Program-made: the position numbers and the translations under genes
Origin: Lucinisca nassula
Taxonomy: Eukaryota > Mollusca > Bivalvia > Lucinida > Lucinidae
NCBI GenBank assembly: GCA_963580285.1
Contig: OY757014.1
Coordinates: forward strand, 99,202,072-99,266,071
Direction: 5' to 3'
DNA length: 64,000 bases
The notes under the pieces: generated by a model
Database searches by the model: none
What the model was told of the DNA's origin: nothing
The model's input: only the letters and a program-made list of their open reading frames with translations
Part shown: piece by piece, positions 44,001 to 47,951 of the stretch
Layout: each line of letters begins with the position of its first letter
Numbering within the stretch: the stretch's first letter is position 1

Positions 44001-46062
44001 CACTGGATATAGAAAAAAGGACTTTCTGAATCCCTTTAAACATGATTTTTAAAGAAGAAATAGTCTTGCTTTCTTTGTATACGAAACGTTAACTAAATAT
44101 TTATTGTTATGATTAGTTATGTATTTACTGCGACCTCACATCACGAACACACACCTATATAATTTCACCACCCTTGAACCCCAATAGTTAAAACCAGGGT
44201 TTGCAGGGGTAAACCTTATTTTTATTATTTCTGCTCTAAAATATAGATTGTGGGTACCCGTTAGAACCGCCTCGATGAGGCGGTTCTAACGTGTACCACA
44301 ATCTATATTTTGAGCAGAAATAAGAGAAATATCACAATTTTTCATCTGAAAATTTTCCTTTTTCCGGCCATAAAATTTACAGTGTATTTGTATAGGCGTG
44401 TTTTCGTAAAGACTTTTGTATGAATTGGGAAGGGCAAACTATATGTTCATATTATAAAAGATACAAATGGCAGCCTTTGAACCATTTATTTCAATCTTCG
44501 TATTTACAGACCTTTAGAGATACAGCATTCGGAGTAGAGCTGCAGTCAGATGACAGTTGCCAAAGTGACAGGTGGACGGTCGACAACAGATATATCAACT
44601 ACCTACTCTACACGCCTGCGGGTTAGTTTCACTCACATTAGAATTGGACACAATTCACACATTCTAATCCACATGCAATGTAACATGACGTCTGATTGGG
44701 TAATATATGAAATTTGCGACAGAATGGTCACAAGACAGTGCTCATAAGACAGGTTCTCACTGCACAATTGCACACAACCTTAATGGAAAATAGGGCATTT
44801 GCTCATAAACCATTTTTTCATGCTCTCATTTTGTTTTTGAAAGTTTTTTTATATATATTATCTATAGTTTATAGGAACTATTTCTCCCCGGGAGAATTAT
44901 GTAACAGTTAACCAACTCCATTTCAACTAATAAGATAACAATAAAACCCCACTAGTTGGATGTGTAACGGTTATGGAAATATACCACTTGCTATAGGAGC
45001 CGGCTCTTTTAACGACTTGGCTTTTTCACGAAGTTAAGCAATGTATCGCGGTTAGTACCTGGATGGGTGACCGCATTGGTTGACTTCATGGACTTATGCT
45101 TCAGATGAAATGATAGCCAACTATGTACTTAACTTTACACATTAGCCAGCTTAATTTGGTGTTGTTAAGTATATTAAGTAGCTTGATAAATATAGTCATC
45201 ATTAATTATAATTAACCATTAATTAATTTCTATGTTAAGTTTCTAAAATTTCACAAGAAGTCATGGCCCCTGCTCATCGGGGCTTGGAGAAATAGATTGG
45301 GCTGCATGACGCTTCCAAGCAGAGCTGAAACCGACCACATGTGAGTACTGGTAAACCATTTAGACGGTCTAAGTCTGCCCAGGCAAAGTGATGCGAGTCG
45401 GATCGTCCATTCAAATAAACCCTATTAGTTTAATTGAGCGACATGAAGTTGACACTTGTTAGTGTAATGCTAAATGATAGTGTCTGCTTTGATTGCCAAA
45501 TTTTGTAACTGAAGTTCCATCACGTGAACAAGTCCGTGAAATTAAGACCCCACTAAACCCCACTTTTATATAGAGAAAACTGGGGTTTACGGGGATATAC
45601 ATTATTTTTCTTATTTCTTTTCCAATACATAGGTTGTGGGTACTCGTTAGAACCGCCTCAACGAGGCGGTTCTAAAAAGCACCCACAACCTTTGTTTGAA
45701 GTCTAAATAAGAAAAATATCACAGATTTTCATCAGAAAAGTAGCCATTTTGACATGTGAGAAAATGCACTATGTCGCACGGGCGTGTTATCGAAATGCGG
45801 TATACAAAAGCTTTGTTTTCGTTATATTGTGAAAACAAAATGCAAACTGTTTACATGGTGTCAGAAGTTGTGTCAATTTATTTCAGAATCCTGTGAACGG
45901 AAGTCCATACAGTCCGATGCAGCTGCAAACCAGGCGAGTAGCCTAACAAAACGTAACAACACAGTGATAATTGACTATTATTCTAGTGCATCACGGACTT
46001 CGATATTGTTTTTAACTGTTTTAGTTCAATTTATAATAAGCATTGCTTTAGTTCAGAGATGA
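7941..46062 (+). CDS. Multi-exon GPI-anchored extracellular protein, DUF7042-7045-like (whole gene, 5' end missing)
   Basis: Seen: 13 exons at 7941-8076, 11585-11634, 15074-15154, 17437-17616, 24668-24777, 31903-32011, 32426-32708, 36526-36590, 39308-39388, 41995-42159, 42684-42772, 44510-44621 and 45887-46062, plus a probable extra exon at 41752-41865. Every junction has an AG acceptor and GT donor and keeps one open frame. The visible product is 544 residues, or 582 with the extra exon. It has many paired-looking cysteines, sequons at NGT, NRS, NDT and NDS, no internal membrane segment, and a hydrophobic C-terminal tail. Known family: the order of motifs (CTFPLEWRGRW, NLLQYKE, CPFQGSY, CLATW, CQGLQSP, GYQCVRLVRRD) recalls the uncharacterised DUF7044-DUF7043-DUF7042-DUF7045 architecture; this is from memory. 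Inference: secreted, GPI-anchored, function unknown. The first exon enters in phase 1, so a signal-peptide exon is missing upstream. Introns range from 129 to 7125 bases and are full of MITEs and SINEs. Confidence 0.85.
8205..8483 (-). mobile_element. SINE-1 copy with possible 3' transduction
   Basis: Minus-strand copy from TTGAGGTTTAACG to GCCCCGATGGGCGGGG. A 20-base direct repeat (GCAAATTAATGTTAGCTCGC) lies at 8116-8135 and 8484-8503, leaving about 70 extra bases beyond the SINE tail inside the duplicated pair. Confidence 0.8.
8936..9072. repeat. Imperfect long hairpin
   Basis: Arms GATTCGTGTC..TTGATATCAAG and the complement CTTGATATCAGAAGACACGA enclose GAGAACGC/GCGTTCTC and GTAGAATCGC/GCGATTCTAC pairs. 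Related fragments with GGCAAGCCTCG occur near 33920. Confidence 0.75.
9417..10985. repeat. Degenerate tandem array, about 165-bp unit
   Basis: Units share GTTTGATATTTGGTATGAAG, TAGTGGACCTCTACCAAGAT and a GGGGCCAAAAATGCCC stretch. The first part (GTGCGTCCGTCCGTAAACAA) matches the lead-in of the larger element at 20475-24247. SINE-1 splits the array at 10608-10893. Confidence 0.85.
10608..10893 (+). mobile_element. SINE-1 copy inside the tandem array
   Basis: Full SINE-1 within a repeat unit; the flanking CTAGGTGACC and CTAGTCGACC are the presumed diverged target duplication. Confidence 0.8.
11009..11273. mobile_element. HP-A hairpin MITE
   Basis: Left end CATTACGAAAACATACCTAT, core palindrome at about 11114-11178, right end eroded. 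Further hairpin debris follows to about 11450. Confidence 0.8.
11585..11634 (+). CDS. Exon 2: KCLVFTQWHPNLLQYKE segment
   Basis: This 50-base micro-exon is preceded by TACAG and followed by GTAAGT. Its first base completes a lysine codon begun in exon 1 and its last base starts a serine codon finished in exon 3. The peptide KCLVFTQWHPNLLQYKE matches the conserved end of the first domain, where family members show a Cys, an N-[VL]-L-Q-Y-K-E motif and then a Cys. Confidence 0.85.
12153..12238 (-). mobile_element. Headless SINE-2 with exact target duplication
   Basis: Only the tail half is present. The 16-base duplication TCTGATATATATGTGA lies at 12137-12152 and 12239-12254, so the copy inserted in this short form. 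Confidence 0.88.
12434..13027 (-). mobile_element. Old SINE-1 copy broken by insertions
   Basis: Minus-strand pieces at 12434-12535, 12641-12732 and 12985-13027 are in the right order for one SINE-1. A plus-strand SINE-1 sits between the last two. Confidence 0.75.
12733..12984 (+). mobile_element. SINE-1 nested in another SINE-1
   Basis: Flanked by a 12-base target duplication TCAGCTCTGTGC at 12721-12732 and 12985-12996. It starts inside the SINE-1 body (CACGCAGAATTG), so it is 5' truncated. Confidence 0.85.
13414..13694. mobile_element. HP-A hairpin MITE
   Basis: Ends CATTACGCAAACATGCCTAT and GGCGTGTTTTCGTGATG; core arms around AACCGCCTCATCAAGGCGGT. Confidence 0.85.
14461..14748. mobile_element. 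HP-B hairpin MITE
   Basis: Ends CATTATGATAACACACCCGT and CTTGTTCACATGATG. HP-B shares the hairpin core with HP-A but has the outer sequences GTGCGACATAGTGCA and ACGGACTTGTTCACGTGATG. Confidence 0.8.
15074..15154 (+). CDS. Exon 3: PCWYEKSFHHVCNL linker segment
   Basis: The acceptor is TTTCAG and the donor GTGAGT, with phase 1 on both sides. The exon encodes 26 full codons beginning PCWYEKSFHHVCNL; its two cysteines follow directly on the QYKE motif of exon 2. It is too short to stand out as an ORF, and is supported by the unbroken frame with exons 2 and 4. Confidence 0.85.
15184..15443. mobile_element. AAG-type MITE
   Basis: Ends CTTAAGGGGAATAGCAACAC and AGGTGTATCCATTCCCC are inverted. Central AATTTGCTCCTTAGGAGCAA palindrome. 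Confidence 0.7.
15509..15684 (+). mobile_element. 5'-truncated SINE-1
   Basis: It starts at GGTGCGAGTCGGACC and runs to AAACCTCAAATAAACC. Confidence 0.8.
15847..16126. mobile_element. HP-A hairpin MITE
   Basis: Intact ends CATTACGAAAACACGCCTAT and GCATGTTTTCGTGATG; nearly perfect core at 15957-16020. Confidence 0.88.
16184..16467. mobile_element. HP-A hairpin MITE
   Basis: Ends CATTACTAAAACACGCCTAT and TTGTTTTCGTGATG, with a diverged core at about 16300-16365. Confidence 0.82.
16551..16804. mobile_element. PB-1 piggyBac-like MITE
   Basis: TTAA at 16547-16550 and 16805-16808 flank ends CCCCTATCCTGCT and AGCAGGATAAGGG. A CAGATGGCTTCTG hairpin fills the left half, and there are four copies of TTCAA-ATTATATCAAGTAG in the right half. 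Confidence 0.82.
17062..17297. mobile_element. CGA-type MITE with long hairpin
   Basis: The core at 17165-17233 is a near-perfect inverted repeat built on GCAAACAGTGTGGACCC and TCAGACTGCTCCT. Flanks carry GTCGTCTGCTTATG and CTAAGCAGACGAC. An inverted relative lies at 24808-25040. Confidence 0.75.
17297..17347. repeat. (GA)n microsatellite
   Basis: About 25 GA dinucleotides, some 90 bases before exon 4. Confidence 0.97.
17437..17616 (+). CDS. Exon 4: DUF7043-like domain
   Basis: The acceptor has a T-rich tract ending TTCCAG and the donor is GTAAGT. The 59 full codons contain PCPFQGSYIFSY, an NGT sequon, PCDRPVSEVHSCAD and FKFVFKSCPG. This spacing of CPF-G-Y, C-x-x-P-x-S and F-x-F-x-x-C is the signature I recall for DUF7043. 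It joins in phase 1 to exon 5, the splice codon being Glu. Confidence 0.88.
17809..17918 (-). mobile_element. SINE-2, partial head, with target duplication
   Basis: Duplication AACATGTTGAAAGT at 17795-17808 and 17919-17932. The copy stops within the B-box region (GGATCGATCC). Confidence 0.87.
17935..18120. mobile_element. HP-B half element
   Basis: ACAAGTCCGTGAAATGAACA then a hairpin with GTGGGTACTCATTAGAACCG and its complement; the right end is missing. Confidence 0.7.
18727..18819. repeat. Perfect inverted repeat, 44-base arms, 5-base loop
   Basis: Left arm 18727-18770, loop GGTAG at 18771-18775, right arm 18776-18819, no mismatch. The arms hold CGGGCCGTTAGCGGCCCGTC, far more GC-rich than the surroundings. 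Outer AACGTTGG motifs near 18665 and 18829 hint at a larger MITE. Confidence 0.92.
18969..19132 (-). mobile_element. Full SINE-2 with target duplication
   Basis: Duplication ATGCCCACGTGA at 18957-18968 and 19133-19144. The complete tRNA-like head (B box GGATCGATCCC) is present on the minus strand. Confidence 0.92.
19729..19974. mobile_element. HP-B hairpin MITE, right end lost
   Basis: AACACCCCCGTGCGACATAG, then a near-perfect core at 19838-19900 and AACCCCAGTTTTCTC. Confidence 0.78.
20475..24247. mobile_element. Large composite element with two tandem arrays
   Basis: It starts AGCTCACCTGACCGAAGGTC, itself a small hairpin, and ends GGTCAGGTGAGCGATCC..CCCTCTTGTTA. Array 1 (about 20563-21300) has five copies of a 145-bp unit (CTAGAGGGCACAGTTATGGT). 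After a lead-in with CACTGATCGGATTTTGACCA, array 2 (about 21535-24130) has some 16 copies of a 165-bp unit. No transposase is visible. The inverted AGCTCACCTGA/TCAGGTGAGC ends suggest a single non-autonomous unit, perhaps Helitron-like. Confidence 0.75.
24339..24621. mobile_element. HP-A hairpin MITE just upstream of exon 5
   Basis: Intact ends CATCACGAAAACATGCCTAT and GGCTTGTTTTCGTAATG; core at about 24453-24515. Confidence 0.88.
24668..24777 (+). CDS. Exon 5: DUF7042-like domain, first half
   Basis: The acceptor is TTTTTCAG and the donor GTAAGT. It encodes LNFQCLATWDNGDKYLYG and, further on, DDYMYRCF. CLATW with the later YRCF is the recognisable start of DUF7042-type domains. The exon starts 46 bases after the right end of a complete HP-A hairpin element, and ends in phase 0. 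Confidence 0.88.
24808..25040. mobile_element. CGA-type MITE, inverted relative of 17062
   Basis: Core CAGTGTGGACCCAGATCAGA with TGCTCCTGTAGGAGCA loop; flanks CAATCACGACATTTGTCG and GACATAAGCAGGCGAC. Confidence 0.75.
25042..25258. mobile_element. HP-B MITE with shortened hairpin
   Basis: ACAAGTCCGTGTAATAAACA at the left and CGTGCGTTATCATAATG at the right; the inner GCCTC part of the core is deleted. Confidence 0.78.
26178..26459. mobile_element. HP-A hairpin MITE
   Basis: Ends CATCACAAAAACACGCCTAT and GGCGTGGTTTGGTAATG with the core at 26289-26352. Confidence 0.85.
26547..26668. mobile_element. AAG-type MITE fragment
   Basis: TTTAAGGGGAATTGGAACAC, CGCCATTTTTC and GACTTCCTGTTCGCTTTTCT match the left half of the element at 15184. 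Confidence 0.55.
26862..27035 (-). mobile_element. Diverged SINE-1 truncating a hairpin element
   Basis: CAAGCCCTGCCGCCCAATGA to CCCCGATGGGCGTGG. On its left an HP-type core arm (GTAGGTGCTCGTTAGAGCCG) ends abruptly at the junction. Confidence 0.7.
27104..27300. mobile_element. PB-1 piggyBac-like MITE, left end eroded
   Basis: Right end ATTCAGCGGGATAAGGG followed by TTAA; hairpin AGATCAGATGAAGAAGCCAT and complement inside. Confidence 0.7.
27409..27570. mobile_element. PB-1 piggyBac-like MITE fragment, opposite orientation
   Basis: GCCACACCCATTTCTGACTT, the AGATGGCTTCAGAAGCCATCT hairpin region, and GAACAGAGGATAAGAG followed by TTAA. Confidence 0.68.
27817..28118 (+). mobile_element. SINE-1 copy
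   Basis: Full length; short duplication ACATATTA on both sides. Confidence 0.85.
29320..29540. mobile_element. HP-B hairpin MITE, right end lost
   Basis: CATCGCGTTAAAAAGTCCGT at the left; near-perfect core at 29440-29503. Confidence 0.75.
29913..30628. repeat. Element made of tandem short palindromes
   Basis: It starts TACGGAACCCGGGAAGGGAC and ends with the complement GTCCCTTCCCGGGTTCCGTA. Two more direct copies of that start lie near 30152 and 30286. Between them are over 20 short palindromic words such as ACAAGATAATATCTTGT and TTGTGCGCACAA. Open frames here are a by-product of the repeats. Confidence 0.85.
31007..31559. mobile_element. HP-B hairpin MITE interrupted by SINE-1
   Basis: ATAAGTCCGTGTATTGAATA at the left, a near-perfect core at 31106-31170, and GCGTGTTATGTAATG at the right. 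The SINE splits the TCATCAGAAAAAT motif, which is duplicated. Confidence 0.88.
31215..31515 (+). mobile_element. SINE-1 with exact 13-base target duplication
   Basis: TCATCAGAAAAAT at 31202-31214 and 31516-31528. This fixes both SINE-1 ends: CGGCCCCCGCCCATCGGGGC at the start and AATCAAACAAACAA at the end. Confidence 0.93.
31903..32011 (+). CDS. Exon 6: DUF7042-like domain, second half
   Basis: The acceptor is TGTTTTCAG and the donor GTGAGT, entering in phase 0 and leaving in phase 1. The peptide contains SADPTCQGLQSPTLG, corresponding to the D-x-T-C-x-G-L-x-S-P motif of DUF7042. A TTTC microsatellite begins 10 bases after the donor. Confidence 0.85.
32022..32086. repeat. (TTTC)n microsatellite
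   Basis: About 16 TTTC units inside the 414-base intron between exons 6 and 7, starting 10 bases after the donor. Confidence 0.95.
32426..32708 (+). CDS. Exon 7: second CxFP domain (DUF7044/7045-like)
   Basis: The longest exon. The acceptor is GATTTTCAG and the donor GTAGGT, leaving in phase 2. It encodes EPRGTCRFPDVL, LWRDLSGTLQLEV, an NRS sequon and LVMRCVEKTYEAE, ending TYVTNDT. The C-x-F-P start and the tryptophan 10 to 15 residues later mirror exon 1, suggesting an internally repeated domain. A long in-frame ORF supports coding. Confidence 0.88.
32809..33086. mobile_element. HP-A hairpin MITE
   Basis: Ends CATCACGAAAACATGCCTAT and GGCGGGTTTTCGTAATG; the core has lost the tip of one arm. 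Confidence 0.83.
33622..33792. mobile_element. MAR mariner-like MITE
   Basis: ACAGTAAAATTCCTATATTA at the left and TAATAGCGACATTTTACTGT at the right, inverted. Confidence 0.75.
34104..34137. repeat. Short near-perfect palindrome
   Basis: GTTTGACGTCACTGTAC pairs with GTGCAGTGACGTCAAAC. TGACGTCA is CRE-like but occurs in a probable MITE core, so no regulatory role is claimed. Confidence 0.7.
34294..34598 (+). mobile_element. SINE-1 with target duplication
   Basis: CTATCTAGGTC at 34283-34293 and 34599-34609. Confidence 0.92.
34905..35145. mobile_element. MITE with 19-base perfect terminal inverted repeats
   Basis: GGCCCCGAGGTTATAAAAC at the left and its exact complement at the right. The inside holds a second inverted pair, TTTGTCCTGCTCACAAATTT and complement, around AACAATTGTT. 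Only one copy is in the window. Confidence 0.82.
35220..35429. mobile_element. MAR mariner-like MITE
   Basis: TACAGTAAAATTCCTTTATT and TAATAGCGGAATTTTACTGTA with TA ends; internal ACTTTTGAACAGTCCCAAAG hairpin. Confidence 0.82.
35437..35600 (+). mobile_element. Full SINE-2 with target duplication
   Basis: ACTGTATATTTTA at 35424-35436 and 35601-35613. A box TGTTGTAGTGGTTATG and B box GGATCGATCCC are intact. Confidence 0.93.
35615..35816. mobile_element. PB-1 piggyBac-like MITE
   Basis: TTAA then CCCTTAACCCGCTGAATAAT; right end GAACAGCAGGGTATGGG. The TTAA abuts the right duplication of the SINE-2 before it. Confidence 0.75.
35968..36200. mobile_element. AAG-type MITE
   Basis: CTTAAAGGGAATGGTAACAC at the left, AAAGAATTTGCTCATGGGGA hairpin, GAAAAATGGCG and AAGGTGTT at the right. 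Confidence 0.62.
36264..36499 (+). mobile_element. GLC-type MITE before exon 8
   Basis: GGGCCCCGTCAAGCGATTTT at the left and AATTCGCTTGGCGGGGCTC at the right. Hairpin arms GCGAGCAGCGAAGGTTC and GAACCTTCGCTGCTCGC. Strand is given only to contrast with 39896-40131. Confidence 0.82.
36526..36590 (+). CDS. Exon 8: CDSGYQCVRLVRRD segment
   Basis: The acceptor is TATTTCAG and the donor GTAGGT. Its first base completes a Cys codon after NDT, creating an N-D-T-C glycosylation sequon at the junction. The peptide CDSGYQCVRLVRRDESVLEV continues the domain begun in exon 7. A GLC element ends 26 bases upstream. Confidence 0.85.
36705..36964. mobile_element. HP-A hairpin MITE
   Basis: GGGAAAACACGCCTATATA at the left and ATGTTTTCGTGATG at the right; part of the second core arm is missing. 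Confidence 0.78.
37428..37695. mobile_element. HP-A hairpin MITE
   Basis: CCAAAACATGCCTATATGAT at the left, GGCGTATTTTGGTAATG at the right; shortened core with CGTTAGAACCGAGGCGG. Confidence 0.78.
38112..38400 (+). repeat. Dispersed repeat (GGCAATGATCAGGAATCGAT family)
   Basis: It shares GACACCAAAGGGAAAG and GGAAACATCAATAGCGGAAA with 42990-43130 and 53376-53620. No termini or coding are evident. Confidence 0.65.
38472..38630. mobile_element. AAG-type MITE, internally deleted
   Basis: CTTTAATTGGAATGGAAACA, GACTTCCTGA and AAGATGTATCCATTTCCTTT keep both ends; the central hairpin is reduced. Confidence 0.5.
38877..39120. mobile_element. GCC-type MITE
   Basis: GGGGCCAGTTGTTCAAA and its complement TTTGAACAACTGGCCCC form the ends. 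Core hairpin GTGAGCAGCTTTTGCA with complement. Confidence 0.9.
39308..39388 (+). CDS. Exon 9: end of second CxFP domain
   Basis: The acceptor is AATTTCAG and the donor GTAAGT, phase 1 on both sides. It encodes TVIFGNPSAMECTEDHFEQS and a few further residues, closing the domain with a Cys followed by an acidic-aromatic stretch. Confidence 0.83.
39896..40131 (-). mobile_element. GLC-type MITE after exon 9, inverted
   Basis: GAGCCCCGCCAAGCGAATTT to CGCTTGACGGGGCCC, the reverse orientation of 36264-36499. Confidence 0.82.
40201..40443. mobile_element. HP-B hairpin MITE, small core
   Basis: CCCACATTATATAGAGAAAA, a short TACTCGTTAGAAGCGGTTCT core, and CACGAATGTGTTATAATTATG at the right end. Confidence 0.65.
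40903..41139. mobile_element. GCC-type MITE
   Basis: Same 17-base ends as 38877-39120; core GTGAGCAGCTTTTGCA with a 2-base loop. Confidence 0.9.
41410..41723 (+). mobile_element. PB-2 TTAA-flanked MITE
   Basis: TTAA at 41406-41409 and 41724-41727; ends AGGCAATTATTCT and AGAATAAATGCCT. Internal GGGGAAAATCAATAATTTAA and complement form a hairpin. Strand is given only to contrast with 46836-47151. Confidence 0.85.
41752..41865 (+). CDS. Probable alternative exon 10a
   Basis: The acceptor TTCTTTTCACACTTAG is strong and the donor is GTAACA. Phase fits exon 9 (splice codon Pro) and exon 10 (splice codon Ala), so including or skipping it preserves the frame. It encodes MCPKDSDTPPGSAIKK and a DMDGDGRRRD stretch. 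The frame is also open straight through to exon 10, so a single long exon 41752-42159 is equally possible. A PB-2 element ends 28 bases upstream. Confidence 0.5.
41995..42159 (+). CDS. Exon 10: third cysteine-rich domain, start
   Basis: The acceptor is TTTTCTTGCAG and the donor GTAAGC. It encodes DVNDSGQCSIARKGIYAY, then FDCSGTVNIGCQTPNEI and TTCSKDSDYF. The four closely spaced cysteines and the NDS sequon fit an extracellular domain, DUF7045-like by position. Confidence 0.85.
42684..42772 (+). CDS. Exon 11: third cysteine-rich domain, middle
   Basis: The acceptor is CTCTTTCAG and the donor GTGAGT; it leaves in phase 0. It encodes NILNCVYSWISDSKTYIIVQ and ends TAKCL. The C-x-x-x-W spacing resembles the CLATW start in exon 5. 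Confidence 0.85.
42827..42926 (+). mobile_element. SINE-1 3' fragment
   Basis: CGTCATTTCATCTCAATGTC to CGGGGACGTAAAACCTCAA. Confidence 0.8.
42990..43130 (+). repeat. Dispersed repeat, second copy of the 38112 family
   Basis: AGAGAAGGCAATGATAAGGA and GGAAACATCAATAGCGGAAA as in 38112-38400. Confidence 0.6.
43258..43365 (+). mobile_element. SINE-1 3' fragment
   Basis: TTCATCTCAATGTCGGGTAA to AACTTCAACTCAAACAAACA. Confidence 0.8.
43510..43707. mobile_element. PB-1 piggyBac-like MITE with perfect ends
   Basis: TTAA at 43506-43509 and 43708-43711. Ends CCCTTATCTTGCTG and CAGCAAGATAAGGG are exact complements. Hairpin AGATCAGATGAAGAAGCCATCT-like core on the opposite strand. Confidence 0.9.
44139..44408. 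mobile_element. HP-A hairpin MITE
   Basis: Ends CATCACGAACACACACCTAT and GGCGTGTTTTCGTAA; core at 44246-44308. Confidence 0.85.
44510..44621 (+). CDS. Exon 12: third cysteine-rich domain, end
   Basis: The acceptor is GTATTTACAG and the donor GTTAGT. It encodes TFRDTAFGVELQSDDSCQSD and a basic-aromatic stretch ending YLLYTPA. Phase is 0 on entry and 1 on exit. Confidence 0.83.
45027..45085 (+). ncRNA. 5S rRNA-like fragment (pseudogene or 5S-derived SINE head)
   Basis: GAAGTTAAGCA, GGTTAGTACCTGGATGGG and TGACCGC occur in the order and spacing of the 3' half of eukaryotic 5S rRNA, including the internal promoter region. The 5' half is not recognisable and the 3' end diverges, so it is not a functional 5S gene. 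It may be a decayed 5S copy or part of a 5S-derived SINE. Confidence 0.65.
45263..45448 (+). mobile_element. SINE-1, 3' truncated and diverged
   Basis: CATGGCCCCTGCTCATCGGG to AGTTTAATTGAGCGACATG; the tail is missing. Confidence 0.75.
45518..45797. mobile_element. HP-B hairpin MITE just before exon 13
   Basis: Ends CATCACGTGAACAAGTCCGT and CGCACGGGCGTGTTATCG. The exon 13 acceptor lies 90 bases further on. Confidence 0.87.
45887..46062 (+). CDS. Exon 13: C-terminus with GPI-anchor-like signal and stop
   Basis: The acceptor is ATTTATTTCAG; the exon ends with TGA at 46060-46062. After SCERKSIQSDAAANQ the chain reaches small residues SSAS and then a hydrophobic run (ILFLTVLVQFIISIALVQ) to the end. 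That layout, small residues, short spacer and hydrophobic tail with almost no cytoplasmic part, suggests GPI attachment; a single-pass anchor is the alternative. No AATAAA occurs within about 400 bases downstream. Confidence 0.85.
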
Positions 46063-46122
46063 GTTGAAGTGAACTAGTATATCACATCTGGCATCTCACA
46101 TTGAATTAATGTTAAATTAATT

Positions 46123-46350
46123 GAGCCAGCGCACGTCAAAACCTACAATAAGACCTGTGCACCCAACGAAGACTCTGATCAGCCTGCGCATCCGCGCAGT
46201 CTGATCAGAGTCTTCGTTGTGCGCTCTAAGGATAGCTTAGGGCCCAATGCTCCTTCATGCAGCAAGAGAAGTCTCTGGTTAGACTATATGGATGCGCAGG
46301 CTAATCTGATTCTTCGCTGGGCGCACATGTGTATTGTAGGAAATGCTGTG
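46123..46350. mobile_element. GAG-type MITE downstream of the stop codon
   Basis: GAGCCAGCGCACGTCAAAAC at the left; hairpin GAAGACTCTGATCAGCCTGC and complement; the right end is worn. Confidence 0.75.
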
Positions 46351-46740
46351 CCCCGGGTCAATTTCGAATCAGCTTTACTTCAGTGCGAAACGCTTCATGT
46401 GATATGCTTGGTGGCTTTAAAATGGAGCATTGTCCAAATTCGGTCTGGGCATGTCAATATCAAAGATTGGAGCACAGGAAAATAACAAGATCACATCTTC
46501 GATGTGGCAGTAAACTATAGTGCTTCGAAAGTAGCCAACAGGGTACTATACATGTGACAGTATTATTTATGGCGTAAGTCAACAGTGTTCCTATGGTTAC
46601 TGTGGCTGTCTGTGTTAACCCTTGAGAAGAAACAATACGAATATGCTTATTATCTGCCATATACTTAAGCATAATAACTTCTATGCCTACCCTACTATAT
46701 ACAAGCATATACAGTGTAAGCAATGTACATGTATATCTAT

Positions 46741-47500
46741 CATCACGTTTTCAAGCCCGTGAGATGAAAACCCTAGTAAACCTCTCTTTATTTGGAGAAA
46801 AGTGGTGTTTATGAGGGTATATATTTTTGTGTTAAAGGCATTTATTCTTGATTATTGAGGACCATCATTGCATTAGATAATATTATATAGCCCTCAGTGC
46901 TATCTTCAACAGGTAAGGGGCCTCCTTGGGGAAAAATCAATAGTTTACTAACTGTTGACTAGAGTGTGCCTTATTGATTTTCCCCTTAAGTGCCCCAGTC
47001 AGGGGATTCAACAAGAGCAACTAATCACCCTATTAGGGGCTGCCTTTGATCTGCTACAGAGAGTATATCACGAGTGGGGGGGGGGGGGGGGGGGGGCAAT
47101 AAAACAATTATGAACACACGGTGTGTCCTACTGTTATAAGAATAAATGCCTTCAATATTGGCACAAAAGCTAAAAAGTGAGCACTCGTTAGGACCGCCTC
47201 TTTCGTTAGGACCACCTCAAAGAGGCGGTTCTAATGCACACCACAACCTGTTTTCAGCAGAAATAAGAAAACATCAAATGTTTTCACAAGAAAATTGTAA
47301 TTTGTTTAGTTGCGAAAGATTGTTCAATAACATAAATTGTTGGTATGCCACGTCTCAACGAGGCAGTCTTTACAAGCACATATGATCTATATTTCTATAA
47401 GTCAGAAATAAGAAAAGTATCACACATTTTCATCAGAAAAAATGCGAGATATGGGACCTTGAAAGAATGCAATATGTAATATGCATGCATTATAGTAATA
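46741..47500. mobile_element. HP-B hairpin MITE interrupted by PB-2
   Basis: Left part CATCACGTTTTCAAGCCCGT; core GTGAGCACTCGTTAGGACCG resumes at about 47177 after the PB-2 insertion. The right part is diverged. Confidence 0.65.
46836..47151 (-). mobile_element. PB-2 TTAA-flanked MITE, inverted relative to 41410
   Basis: TTAA then AGGCATTTATTCTTGATTAT; right end AAGAATAAATGCCT followed by TCAA (mutated TTAA). It contains a run of about 19 G near 47078. Confidence 0.85.
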
Positions 47501-47547
47501 AGGGAACTTGTCTATCATAGGCAGCGTTCTCTTGTTGGGTTTTGTTA

Positions 47548-47728
47548 AATCTGTGATACTGAGGGTAGAGGTTAGAACCGCCTCGTTGAGGCGGTTCTAA
47601 ACTCTACCCTCAGTCTATGCTTATGAGCAGCAATAAGAAAAATAGTATATACCCCTGTAAACCCTAGTTTTACAACATTAAAGTAGGGTTTAAGGGATGC
47701 AAAATTACATAGGTGTGTTTTAGTGATG
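47548..47728. mobile_element. HP-type hairpin with altered core
   Basis: Core TGAGGGTAGAGGTTAGAACC and complement instead of GTGGGTACTCG; right end GGTGTGTTTTAGTGATG. Confidence 0.72.
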
Positions 47729-47951
47729 ATAAAAATTATACATTGGTTTGGTTTGGCGTTCTGGAATCAGTTGTTCAAAGCCTTGTTAGCTTTTAACTTA
47801 CTTGTTTGAGGTCAAAATGTTACCTGATATTGTATACAAAGATATTTTGATGAAAAAAAAATGTGAGTAGCTCAAATTTTTGCCATAATGATTATGCCAC
47901 CAGACTTATTTTGTATAGGAATCAAGAGCGTTTACATAAGGAACGTCTAAA

